Positions 38,682 through 47,190 of a DNA stretch of 64,000 nt are shown here, in pieces. The position numbers and the translations under genes are program-made. The notes under the pieces were generated by a model, which was not told where the DNA came from, did not search any database, and saw nothing but the letters and a program-made list of their open reading frames with translations. Position 1 is the stretch's first letter; each line of letters begins with the position of its first letter. The DNA is from Mycobacterium sp. GA-0227b (lineage in GTDB: Bacteria > Actinomycetota > Actinomycetes > Mycobacteriales > Mycobacteriaceae): NCBI RefSeq assembly GCF_001499855.1, contig NZ_LQIK01000001.1:1-64000 (forward strand). Reading direction: 5' to 3'.

Positions 38682-39794
38682 TCAGTTTCGACGCACGCCG
38701 CGGTAGATGCCGCGCCATACGATCCAGGGCATCAGCACCCGATCGATCGACCAGCCGGGAAAACCGAACGCCTGGCCATTGGGCGTGAACACCTCGAGCC
38801 CGTCGGGCTGCGGTCCGAGCACCGACCCCCAGCGACGGCTCGCCGGCCGATAGGACCGCAACGGCTTTCCGGCCAACTCGGCGCGAATGTTGTGGGCCAG
38901 CAGCCCGTCGGCGCGGTTGCGGGCCGACGTGCGCAGCGGATCGGTCGCGGCGACGTCACCGATCGCGTACACACCGCGCTGCCCCGGAACCCGAAGCTCG
39001 GGTGACACTCGCACGAAGCCGTGCTCGTCGAGCATCTCCGGCGGCAGCCACTGCGTGTTGGGCCGAACCCGGCCGATCGCCCACAGCACCGCATCCGCGG
39101 CGGTTTCGGGTTGGGCGGTGCTCCACTGCACCGGCCCGGTGGTGAGATCGTCGCACTCGAAGCCGTCCGGTACGACTGCCCGGTGACCGGCGTGCACTCC
39201 GACGCCGAAGTCGTTCAGCCGGCGGCTCACCCGGTCCCAGACGCGGGCGTGGTGGTGCACCAGCGCACGGTCGCCGGGGTAGTACAGCCCGATGCGCTTG
39301 CCGGGGTAGGTGCGCGCGAGGTTGGCGGCGCTGCTCACCGCGGCGGCGCCACCGCCGATGACGACGACCGAACGGGCTGCGGCCAGGCGCTGATGCGCCT
39401 CGCGGAGGTCGGTGGCGATCTCGTCGGCCGACTGCAGGCGCGGTTGGCGCCAGAACCCGTTGGTGACGCCGGTCGAAATGACCAGGGCGTCATAAGGTTC
39501 GGCGGTCGTGCTGCCGTCGCCCTGTTGTACGAACACCTTTCGCGCGGCCAGGTCGACTCCGGACAGCGTGCCGTGAAGTGTCCGAACACGATCGAGGCCG
39601 CGGAATCGGTCGAAGGTGATCCAGTTGTAGCGGGCCCAGTCGTTCGGACGGCTCAGCCGCATCCCGAGTTCCTGGCCGCTGAGCAGACCCGGCTTGGCGG
39701 AGATGCCGACGACGTCGGCGTGCCGCGCTAGCTTGATCGCGGTCAGCACACCGCTGTCACCGAGGCCCGCGATGACCACCCGCGCGCGGCTCAT
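38682..39794 (-). CDS. FAD/NAD(P)-dependent oxidoreductase (NDH-2/AIF-like)
   Basis: 370 residues. N-terminal FAD Rossmann motif VVIAGLGDSGVLTAIKLA, second dinucleotide motif VVVIGGGAAAVSSAANLA for NAD(P)H, and the FAD-binding GVYAIGDVAATD near the C-terminus. The single-domain length and lack of a redox-active CxxC point to an NDH-2/FSP1-like quinone reductase or ferredoxin reductase-like enzyme. GAAG element before ATG 39794. About 40 nt separates it from the next small gene upstream. Confidence 0.86.
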   Translation of the reverse strand: MSRARVVIAGLGDSGVLTAIKLARHADVVGISAKPGLLSGQELGMRLSRPNDWARYNWITFDRFRGLDRVRTLHGTLSGVDLAARKVFVQQGDGSTTAEPYDALVISTGVTNGFWRQPRLQSADEIATDLREAHQRLAAARSVVVIGGGAAAVSSAANLARTYPGKRIGLYYPGDRALVHHHARVWDRVSRRLNDFGVGVHAGHRAVVPDGFECDDLTTGPVQWSTAQPETAADAVLWAIGRVRPNTQWLPPEMLDEHGFVRVSPELRVPGQRGVYAIGDVAATDPLRTSARNRADGLLAHNIRAELAGKPLRSYRPASRRWGSVLGPQPDGLEVFTPNGQAFGFPGWSIDRVLMPWIVWRGIYRGVRRN

Positions 39795-39829
39795 CGACCG
39801 CCGTTCTTCAGGTGTCGCACCCAGTCACC

Positions 39830-40090
39830 CTAGCCAGTCGGCAGGTTGCCGACCTCCAGACCGGCGATCTCGGACTCTCCGTCGAAGATCACCCGCCCGA
39901 AATCTTTGACCACGCAGCGCAACCGGCCGCCGAGATGCTCGAAGTCGGTGTCGACGTTGCATCGCTCGGCGGGCAGCGGCACGGGAAGCGTGTGCGGCTC
40001 CAGATGTGTGCCGTCGCCGTGTAATTCGATCTGATAGCGCAGCGACGTCGCGCGCAGGCGCCATGTGCGGTCCCCGATGTCCGAGCGCAC
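39830..40090 (-). CDS. Small conserved hypothetical protein
   Basis: 86 residues from GTG 40090: SDIGDRTWRLRATSLRYQI, then EPHTLPVPLPAERCNVDTDF and a C-terminal beta region ending GLEVGNLPTG. Composition and codon use look coding. The upstream frame is open and has a CTG at 40111-40109 with GAGGG 7 nt before it (product LTPPTAWVRSDIG), a possible non-standard start. It sits 12-33 nt after the cyclotransferase stop on the same strand. No family identified. Confidence 0.6.
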   Translation of the reverse strand: MRSDIGDRTWRLRATSLRYQIELHGDGTHLEPHTLPVPLPAERCNVDTDFEHLGGRLRCVVKDFGRVIFDGESEIAGLEVGNLPTG

Positions 40091-40122
40091 CCACGCCGTC
40101 GGCGGAGTCAGGCGAAAACCCT

Positions 40123-40923
40123 CTACGACGGCGTGGGCAACCGGACCCGGTACATCGACGGCCAGAACTTGCCGGTCAACAGATATTCGTCGCCGTCGAC
40201 GTGGGCGATGCCGTTGAGCACCTTTTCACGGCCGGCGTCCTGCTCGGGCCACAGCCCGGCGGCATCGACCACGGTGTCGACCCTGCCCGTCGCCGGATCG
40301 ATGCGCACGATCAAGTCGGTCTGCCAGACGTTGGCCCAGACCCGGCCGTCGACGCACTCCAACTCGTTGAGGTTCCGCAATGGCTGATCGTCGCGGGTGA
40401 CGGCGATGGAGCCGGTCTCGGCGAACGTCGACGGGTCGTGGAACCGCAGCTGGTCGGTGCCGTCACTGCGGACCAGCCGGTCACCGTCTCGGCACAAACC
40501 CCAGCCTTCCCCGTCGACCGGAACCTCCCGCAGCGGGGTGAGGGAGCTCTTGTCCCATTCGACCGCAACCCCGTCCTCCCAGGTCAACTCCCAGATCCGG
40601 TCGTCGACGACCGTGATGCCCTCGCCGTAGTAGTTGTTCGGGACGGGCACCGCTCGGCGCAGCTCGCCGGTGTTCGGGTCGAGTTCGCGGAGCTGCGATT
40701 TGCCGGCGACGCCGGTGCCCTCGTACAACGTCGACCCGTCGAGCTCGAGCCCCTGGGTCCACGCCGTGCTGTCGTGGGGAATCTGGGCCAGCACAACGGG
40801 TTTGATCACCGGTGCCGGACCGGTCGACGGGTCACTCTGCGCGGTCGGCGACGAACCGCCACACGCCACGGGGACGACGGCGAACATCGCGATCGCCACA
40901 CGGCGGGCAACCCAGGAATACAT
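40123..40923 (-). CDS. Glutaminyl-peptide cyclotransferase (plant/bacterial type), exported
   Basis: 266 residues. Exported N-terminus (VAIAMFAVVPVACGG) with a Cys that is not a perfect lipobox because Pro is at -3. The mature part is a five-bladed propeller of the glutamine cyclotransferase family: WTQGLELDGSTLYEGTG, NYYGEGITVVDDRIWELTW, LNELECVDGRVWANVWQTD and LNGIAHVDGDEYLLTGKFWP. It converts N-terminal Gln to pyroglutamate on exported proteins. The ATG lies in a 13-nt palindrome CATAGG-C-CCTATG (40921-40933). Confidence 0.9.
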   Translation of the reverse strand: MYSWVARRVAIAMFAVVPVACGGSSPTAQSDPSTGPAPVIKPVVLAQIPHDSTAWTQGLELDGSTLYEGTGVAGKSQLRELDPNTGELRRAVPVPNNYYGEGITVVDDRIWELTWEDGVAVEWDKSSLTPLREVPVDGEGWGLCRDGDRLVRSDGTDQLRFHDPSTFAETGSIAVTRDDQPLRNLNELECVDGRVWANVWQTDLIVRIDPATGRVDTVVDAAGLWPEQDAGREKVLNGIAHVDGDEYLLTGKFWPSMYRVRLPTPS

Positions 40924-41011
40924 AGGCCCTATGCCTACCGGATGCAACGGCTTCGCGCGCGGTTGCGGCGAACTACGCGCTACCGGGTCAGGGCGGTCCG
41001 CAGTTGCGCCG

Positions 41012-44000
41012 TCAGGGCCGGACCGCGTCGATCGCCCGGTAGATGCGCTGTTCGCTGACCGGCCGCGGGGTGCCGAGCTGTTGCGCCCACAAACTGACCC
41101 GCAACTCCTCGATCTGCCGGCCGATGTCGCGGACGTCGGCGGCGGCCGCGCGCGCGGGCGACAATGCGTGCACCAGCTCGTCGTAGGCGTCCTGCACCGC
41201 GTGCACCCGCTGCATCCGGTCACGGTCGGCGCCGGGCGCGTGCGGCAGCCGATCCAGCCGCCTGCCGATCGCGAGCAGGTAGCGGCGCAGGTCGGCCAGA
41301 TGCGCGGCCCCGGTCGCCGTGACAAAGCCGCGGGGCAACAACCGGTCGAGCTGCGCTCGGATGTCAGCGACCGCGTCGGCCTGGGCGGCCGACGGCGCCG
41401 CCGGCAGCGCCACTTCCACATCGTGCGCCGCCGCGAGCACCTGCTCGACGCGCGTGACGATTTCGACGGTGGTGCGCACCAGGTCGGAGGCGACGCGGTC
41501 GCGCAGCGCAGCGAACTCGTCGCCTGTCCACGCCGGTGTGGGTGCCAGCAGGTCGGTCGCCGCGTCGGCGCAGTCTTCGAGCAACGCCTGCAGTGAGCCA
41601 GCCGGGTTGGCGCCGAGAACCAGCCGGGTCCGCGGCTGTAGCTGGCGTTCGACGGCTTTCACCGGAGAAGACACGGCGATGCGCAGCAGTCTGCGGGTAC
41701 CCGGCCCCATCGACGCCTGTTGTTCGGCAGCTGTCGGGAACACGTGGACGTCGACCGCGGCGCCGGCGTCGACGAGTGCCGGATATCCCCGCACGGTGTG
41801 GCCGCCGACGACCCGTTCGACGCTGCGCGGCAACACATCCAGGTCTTCGGGCCACGAACGCAGACCGATCCGGTCCAGGTCGCCGGCGACCGCGTCGGCA
41901 ACCGCGCGTCGCACCGGGGCCGCGAGCCGCTGCTGGAGGGCTTCGAGGTCCTTGCCACGTGCCAGTTCGGTGCCGTCGGCGTTCTCGACGGCGAAGGTGA
42001 CGCGCAGGTGCGACGGCAGCTTGTCGAGGTCGAACGCGTCGATCGGCACCAGAACGCCGGTGCGCCGGTGCAGTTCGCGCTGCACGGCCTCGAGGAGCGG
42101 TTCGCCGCCGGGTGTGATTCCGGCCAACACCGCGCGCGCCGTGTCCGGAGCGGGAACGAAGTTGCGGCGCAGGTTTTTCGGCAGCGACCGGATCAGCGCG
42201 GTGACCAGTTCCTCGCGCAGCGCGGGCACCTGCCAGGCGAACTCGTCGCCGCCGAGCCGGGCCAGCACCTCGACCGGCACGTGCACCGTGACACCATCGT
42301 CCGCGGCGCCCGGTTCGAATCGGTAGCTCAACGGCAGCGACAGCGCGCCGGCCTGCCAAGCATCCGGCTGGCCGTCGACCGCGTCGTCAGTTCGCAGGAG
42401 ATCGTCGCGGGCGAAGGTCAGCAGCTCCGGCGTCACGTGGCGCTGCTTCTTCCACCACGCGTCAAAGTGCCGCGCCGACACCACATCCGCCGGAATGCGG
42501 GCGTCGTAGAACGCGAAGACCTCGTCATCGCCGACGAGCAGGTCGCGTCGGCGCGCCTTCTCCTCGAGCTCCTCCAGTTCCGCCCGCAGCCGGGCGTTGT
42601 CACGGAAGAAGTGGTGGCGGGTCTGCCAGTCGCCCTCGACGAGGGCATGCCGAATGAACAACTCGCGGGCGAGGTCGGGTTCGATCTGCGAGTAGTTCAC
42701 GCGGCGGCGCGGCACCAGCGGCAGCCCGTAGAGCGTCACCCGCTCATAGGCCATCACGGCGCCGCGCTGGGCGTCCCAGTGCGGCTCGCTGTAGGTGCGC
42801 TGAACGAGATGCGCGCCAACCCTTTCGGTGACTTCGGGTTGGATACGCGCGCCGATTCGCCCGTAGAGCCTGCTGGTTTCGACGAGGTCGGCGACGACGA
42901 TCCAGCGCGGCGGGCGTTTCGTCAGCGCGGAACCCGGCGCGAGAACGAACTTCGCGTTGCGCGCGCCCTGGTATTCGCGGCCGTCGCCGTCGCGCAGCCC
43001 GATGTGCGACAGCAGGCCGGCGAGCAGCGCGGCGTGCACCCGCGCCGGATCGGCAGGCTCCCGGTCATCGGACTCCGTGATACCCAAGTCCCTGGCGATG
43101 CTGCGCAGCTGCCCGGTGAGGTCCTGCCACTCGCGGATCCGCAGGTAGTGCAGGAACTCCTCGCGGCACATGCGACGAAACGCATTGCCGGACAATTCCT
43201 GTCGCTGCTCGCGCAGATAGCGCCACAGGTTGAGGTAAGAGACGAAATCCGAGTGCTCGTCGGCGAACCGAGCGTGCTTTTGCCTGGCGGCCTCCTCGCG
43301 GTCGGCGGGCCGTTCCCGCGGATCGGGGATCGACAGCGCCGCGGCCAACACCAGGATCTCCCGCACGCAGCCTTCGGTGTCGGCCTGCAGGATCATCCGG
43401 CCCAGCCGCGGGTCGATCGGCAACTGCGCGAGCCGCCGGCCGATGTCGGTGATCGCACCGTCGGCGTCGAACGCGCCGAGTTCCTGCAGCAGCTGCACAC
43501 CGTCGCGGACGCTGCGCCGATCCGGCGGGTCGAGAAACGGAAACGTCTCGATATCACCGAGATTCAATGCCGCCATCTGCAGAATCACCGCGGCCAGGTT
43601 GGTGCGCAGGATCTCCGGGTCGGTGTAGCGCGGCCGCGATGCGAAGTCTTCCTCGGAGTAGAGGCGGATGCACACACCGGGTGCCGTGCGGCCCGAGCGG
43701 CCGGCCCGCTGCGCGGCGGAGGCCTGTGAGATCGGCTCGATCGGCAGCCGCTGAACTTTGGTCCTGCGGCTGTAGCGGGAGATGCGGGCGGTGCCCGGGT
43801 CGACGACGTACCGGATGCCGGGCACCGTCAACGACGTCTCGGCGACATTGGTGGCCAGCACGATGCGACGCAAGGCGCGGCTGGGCTGAAACACCTTCTG
43901 CTGCTCGGCCGTTGGCAGCCGGGCGTACAGCGGCAGCACTTCGGTGTTGTCATCGACGATGCCGCTCAGGACCTGACTGGTGTCGCGGATCTCGCGCTCA

Positions 44001-44926
44001 CCGGACAGGAAGACCAGCACGTCGCCCGGCGGCTCACTCGCCAGCTCACCGATGGCGTCGACGATCGCTTCGGTCTGGTCGCGCATCTCGGTGCGCACCA
44101 CCTCGTGGTCGGGATCGTCGGGGTCCGCCGCGTCCGGGTCGTCGACCGGTGCGACGGCGACTTCCAAAGGCCGGTAACGAATCTCAACGGGATAGGTGCG
44201 TCCCGACACCTCGACGATCGGCGCACCCGCGAAATGGGCGGCGAAGCGTTGCGGCTCGATCGTCGCCGAAGTGACGATCACCTTGAGGTCCGGCCGCCTA
44301 GGCAGCAGTTCGCGCAGGTATCCGAGCAAGAAGTCGATGTTGAGGCTGCGCTCGTGGGCCTCGTCGAGGATCAGCGTGTCATAGCGCAGCAGGCGGCGGT
44401 CGCGTTGGATCTCGGCCAGCAGGATGCCGTCGGTCATCAACTTCACCAGCGTGCGGTCGCTCGCCTGGTCGGTGAAGCGCACCGTGTAGCCGATCGCATC
44501 ACCGAGCGGACTGCCGAGTTCGTCGGCGATGCGCGCAGCGACGGTCCGGGCGGCCAGGCGCCGCGGCTGCGTGTGCCCGATGGTGCCGCGCACACCGCGG
44601 CCGAGTTCGAGGCAGATCTTCGGCAGCTGCGTCGTCTTGCCCGAACCGGTTTCGCCGGCGACGACCACCACCTGATGCGCGTTGATCGCCTCGGCGATGT
44701 CGTCGCGGCGGTCGCTGACCGGCAGGTCGGGATAGGTGATTTCGGGCATCGCGGCCATCCGGGTGGCCACCAGCGCCTCCGCGGCGGCGATCTGTTCGGC
44801 GATCCGGCGCAGGTTCTCCGGTCGCTTGTCGCGGAGGTTCTTCAGGCGGCGGCCGATGCGGGCCGCGTCGCGGATCGTCAGTGCGTCGAGCCGCGCTCGC
44901 AACTCAGCGGCTGACAGTCCGGACAC
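41012..44926 (-). CDS. hrpA: ATP-dependent RNA helicase HrpA (DEAH box)
   Basis: 1304 residues from GTG 44926, the usual HrpA length. Walker A GETGSGKT at 91-98, DEAH at 188-191, SAT motif III (VTSATIEP), motif VI QRAGRSGR, then HA2/OB-fold and the long C-terminal DUF3418 region typical of HrpA. DEAH helicases unwind RNA; bacterial HrpA acts on mRNA and stalled ribosomes. It overlaps the upstream FUSC gene by 23 nt on the same strand. A long antisense frame inside it is a high-GC shadow. Confidence 0.95.
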   Translation of the reverse strand: MSGLSAAELRARLDALTIRDAARIGRRLKNLRDKRPENLRRIAEQIAAAEALVATRMAAMPEITYPDLPVSDRRDDIAEAINAHQVVVVAGETGSGKTTQLPKICLELGRGVRGTIGHTQPRRLAARTVAARIADELGSPLGDAIGYTVRFTDQASDRTLVKLMTDGILLAEIQRDRRLLRYDTLILDEAHERSLNIDFLLGYLRELLPRRPDLKVIVTSATIEPQRFAAHFAGAPIVEVSGRTYPVEIRYRPLEVAVAPVDDPDAADPDDPDHEVVRTEMRDQTEAIVDAIGELASEPPGDVLVFLSGEREIRDTSQVLSGIVDDNTEVLPLYARLPTAEQQKVFQPSRALRRIVLATNVAETSLTVPGIRYVVDPGTARISRYSRRTKVQRLPIEPISQASAAQRAGRSGRTAPGVCIRLYSEEDFASRPRYTDPEILRTNLAAVILQMAALNLGDIETFPFLDPPDRRSVRDGVQLLQELGAFDADGAITDIGRRLAQLPIDPRLGRMILQADTEGCVREILVLAAALSIPDPRERPADREEAARQKHARFADEHSDFVSYLNLWRYLREQRQELSGNAFRRMCREEFLHYLRIREWQDLTGQLRSIARDLGITESDDREPADPARVHAALLAGLLSHIGLRDGDGREYQGARNAKFVLAPGSALTKRPPRWIVVADLVETSRLYGRIGARIQPEVTERVGAHLVQRTYSEPHWDAQRGAVMAYERVTLYGLPLVPRRRVNYSQIEPDLARELFIRHALVEGDWQTRHHFFRDNARLRAELEELEEKARRRDLLVGDDEVFAFYDARIPADVVSARHFDAWWKKQRHVTPELLTFARDDLLRTDDAVDGQPDAWQAGALSLPLSYRFEPGAADDGVTVHVPVEVLARLGGDEFAWQVPALREELVTALIRSLPKNLRRNFVPAPDTARAVLAGITPGGEPLLEAVQRELHRRTGVLVPIDAFDLDKLPSHLRVTFAVENADGTELARGKDLEALQQRLAAPVRRAVADAVAGDLDRIGLRSWPEDLDVLPRSVERVVGGHTVRGYPALVDAGAAVDVHVFPTAAEQQASMGPGTRRLLRIAVSSPVKAVERQLQPRTRLVLGANPAGSLQALLEDCADAATDLLAPTPAWTGDEFAALRDRVASDLVRTTVEIVTRVEQVLAAAHDVEVALPAAPSAAQADAVADIRAQLDRLLPRGFVTATGAAHLADLRRYLLAIGRRLDRLPHAPGADRDRMQRVHAVQDAYDELVHALSPARAAAADVRDIGRQIEELRVSLWAQQLGTPRPVSEQRIYRAIDAVRP

Positions 44927-46061
44927 TCGGGTCAGAATAGGCGTCGCGCGCGGAGTCAACTTCCTCGCAGAGGCGCTGGGCGTCGGTGTAGAGGCCACCG
45001 TAGATGGCCCACTGCGTCGGCCGGTCGAGCTCGCGGTTTCGGACATGCACCGTCAGTTCGTCGAACGCCGATGTGCACCTGCGGGCCTCCTCGGCCAGAG
45101 GTTCGTCGCCGAAGTCCGCGACGGTGTGCATCGCTCCTGCGGCCGCCACGGCGTCGCGCACGGCCGCGAGCAGGGTGCCGTAGTCGCGCAGGAACTCATC
45201 GTGTTGCATGCCCGACTCGTCGCGCTCGACGGCGCGGGCCAAACCGGTCGTCACCCATCGCAGCTCTTCGCTGATCCGCTCGAGCGCGTGGATCGTCACC
45301 CGGTGACCCGCGACCCCGGTGTCGGAGCGGACCAGGAGTCGCCGCAAATTCAGCTTTGTGGTGCGCACGGCGTGGTCGAGGGTGTGGCGCGCCTGCGCCG
45401 CCTTATTCGGCAGGGCGTCGGCGCGCCAACGCCAATCGCGCGCCGCCTCGATGCTGACGTCGCCGTCCACCAGCTCCTCGGCCATGTCCGACATCAGTTC
45501 GACCATCGATCCGCTGACCGATTCGACGGCGTACCGGGCGCTGCGATAGCGCAACGGCGGAGCGATGACCAGCGTCACCACGAGCGCCACCGCGGCGCCC
45601 AGCAGCACCATGCCCGCGATGGACGGCAGAGGGCTGCCGGTCGAGGCGTTGCCGGACGGCTGCGCGAAGGCGCCATACGCGAAGATCGCCGCGACCGTGA
45701 CGTTTATCCCCTGGCTACCCAACCGGCGCCAACGCCCGATGACCAGCGCGACGATGAGCATCACCGGAAACAGCCACACCGCGACTCCCCACACCCACAC
45801 CCCCGCTCCGGCCAGGCCGATGCCGGCGAGCATGGCCGCCGTGTACCGAAAAGCCTTCGCGACCGAGTCGGCGATCGTGATGTCGACCAGCAACAGCGCG
45901 GAGAACGCAGCGAAGGTGGCGTGTGAGGCGTCGAACACCTCGGCGGCCAGCAGCCAGGCGATGGTGCACGCGATAACGGACTTCACCAACGCGAGTGCCG
46001 TTTCGCGGTCCAGGCTCACCTGCGCGAAGCCCCGGGCGCGCGCTACGAGACTGCCCACCAC
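44904..46061 (-). CDS. FUSC/aromatic-acid-exporter-like membrane protein
   Basis: 385 residues. Six TM helices in the first about 180 residues (ALVKSVIACTIAWLLAAEVF; TFAAFSALLLVDITIADSV) and a long cytoplasmic helical C-terminal half, the half-size layout of FUSC/ArAE proteins that export aromatic acids or other anions. Start GTG 46061. Its 3' end overlaps the hrpA start by 23 nt, so the two are probably co-transcribed. Confidence 0.82.
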   Translation of the reverse strand: MVGSLVARARGFAQVSLDRETALALVKSVIACTIAWLLAAEVFDASHATFAAFSALLLVDITIADSVAKAFRYTAAMLAGIGLAGAGVWVWGVAVWLFPVMLIVALVIGRWRRLGSQGINVTVAAIFAYGAFAQPSGNASTGSPLPSIAGMVLLGAAVALVVTLVIAPPLRYRSARYAVESVSGSMVELMSDMAEELVDGDVSIEAARDWRWRADALPNKAAQARHTLDHAVRTTKLNLRRLLVRSDTGVAGHRVTIHALERISEELRWVTTGLARAVERDESGMQHDEFLRDYGTLLAAVRDAVAAAGAMHTVADFGDEPLAEEARRCTSAFDELTVHVRNRELDRPTQWAIYGGLYTDAQRLCEEVDSARDAYSDPSVRTVSR

Positions 46062-46097
46062 CTCATCTGGCCTTCCCGCTGCCGCGGGACTTAACCG

Positions 46098-46991
46098 TCA
46101 AGCCTTGTCGGGTGCCCAGTACTCGAGCATCTCGGCGAAGGTCTCGAACGCGGGCGTGGACACGCCGTACGTCGCCTCGAGGTGGATGCTCAGCGGAAAG
46201 CCGAGGTCCGCGACGCCGTCGATGACGCGCTTGTACAGGTCGAGCATCAGCTTGCGCTTTTCCCCCGGCTCCGTGGCGGCCAGGCGCTTGACGAACTCCT
46301 GCTCCTCGGCGACCGCGGCGTTACCCGGATCCTGGATCAGCCAGTCGATCAACCCGACTTTGCTCTCCATCTTCGGCACGAAGCCGAACGACAGCAGGAT
46401 CTCCGGCCGGTGATCGGTGTTCTCGGCGAAGTCGCGCAGGAAGCCCACGATCGCGTCCGAGTAGAGCAACTGGGTCATGCCGTAGGTAGCGCCCCGCTCA
46501 CACTTGAAGGTGAACCGGCCCTGCTCCCCGTCGCGGGTCGGAATGAGGATCGCCCCGCGGTTCGGCACGAGATCGTCGTAGATCGACAGCGCATCCACCG
46601 GTGCGACGCCAGAGCCCTCGCCGTCGTTCATCGTGCGCGGCACCCCGACGAACGCGATGCCGTCGAATCCGGCACGCGACAGCTCCGTCAGGCGGCGCCG
46701 CAGCGTCGGTTCGTCCATGAACGCGGTGACCTGAGTGCACAAGCCGTTCACCCCGGCAAGCTCGGGCGTGATCATCGACCAGAAGTCGAGCACGTCGAGT
46801 TTCGGCTTCATCTCGATGGGCCGGTCGGCGTCCTCTTCGATCATGCCGGGGATCATCACGTGCCTGATGCGACCCTCGAGACCCGTCTCGGCGGAGCATC
46901 GCAGCACCTTGTGCGCATCCGCCAGCGCCTGCTCGCGGCCCCGCTCGACGTTCGGCGGCACGAGCTCGAGCGCGATGGTGTTCAGCGTCAC
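46098..46991 (-). CDS. Methylenetetrahydrofolate reductase, non-canonical mycobacterial type
   Basis: 297 residues, TIM-barrel protein of the MTHFR superfamily: TIALELVPPN at the N-terminus, IRHVMIPGMIEEDADRP, DGIAFVGVPRTMND and the C-terminal KRVIDGVADLGFPLSIHLE. It resembles the Rv2172c-type mycobacterial MTHFRs, some reported as flavin-independent (recalled, not checked). It would make 5-methyl-THF for methionine synthesis. GTG 46991 is chosen because AGGAG lies 7 nt upstream; an ATG at 47006 overlaps that SD. Divergent from selO. Confidence 0.75.
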   Translation of the reverse strand: MTLNTIALELVPPNVERGREQALADAHKVLRCSAETGLEGRIRHVMIPGMIEEDADRPIEMKPKLDVLDFWSMITPELAGVNGLCTQVTAFMDEPTLRRRLTELSRAGFDGIAFVGVPRTMNDGEGSGVAPVDALSIYDDLVPNRGAILIPTRDGEQGRFTFKCERGATYGMTQLLYSDAIVGFLRDFAENTDHRPEILLSFGFVPKMESKVGLIDWLIQDPGNAAVAEEQEFVKRLAATEPGEKRKLMLDLYKRVIDGVADLGFPLSIHLEATYGVSTPAFETFAEMLEYWAPDKA

Positions 46992-47097
46992 CGAACTGCT
47001 CCTCATCAGACAATTACTTCCCGCGGCGCGGCAGGTCCACGATGACCACTGGTCGCGAATTCGCGCTGCTGCCCCGGGAGCATCACCATACAGCCCC

Positions 47098-47154
47098 GCG
47101 CGTTTGTGAATCTGACGACGCAAACGCGCCTCAAACCGTCGCCGGATTCACAAA
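47098..47154. repeat. Overlapping, mutually exclusive inverted repeats between MTHFR and selO
   Basis: GCGCGTTTG (47098-47106) pairs with CAAACGCGC (47121-47129). TTTGTGAATC (47103-47112) pairs with GATTCACAAA (47145-47154). Both pairs are perfect and share TTTG, so only one hairpin can form at a time. The block sits about 107 nt upstream of MTHFR and 37 nt upstream of selO. It may be a double operator or an RNA switch. Confidence 0.6.
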
Positions 47155-47177
47155 TGAAGACCCGGCGGATCCGCTCG

Positions 47178-47183
47178 TACTGT
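47178..47183 (+). promoter_or_regulatory. -10 box TACTGT for leaderless selO
   Basis: TANNNT hexamer ending 7 nt before GTG 47191; supports that start over the in-frame GTG at 47182, which lies within the box. Confidence 0.5.
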
Positions 47184-47190
47184 GGAAGGG

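Noticed and set aside
41720..43729. 669-codon open frame antisense to hrpA
   Set aside because: No recognisable domain and composition typical of the reverse complement of a high-GC gene; hrpA motifs on the other strand are complete.
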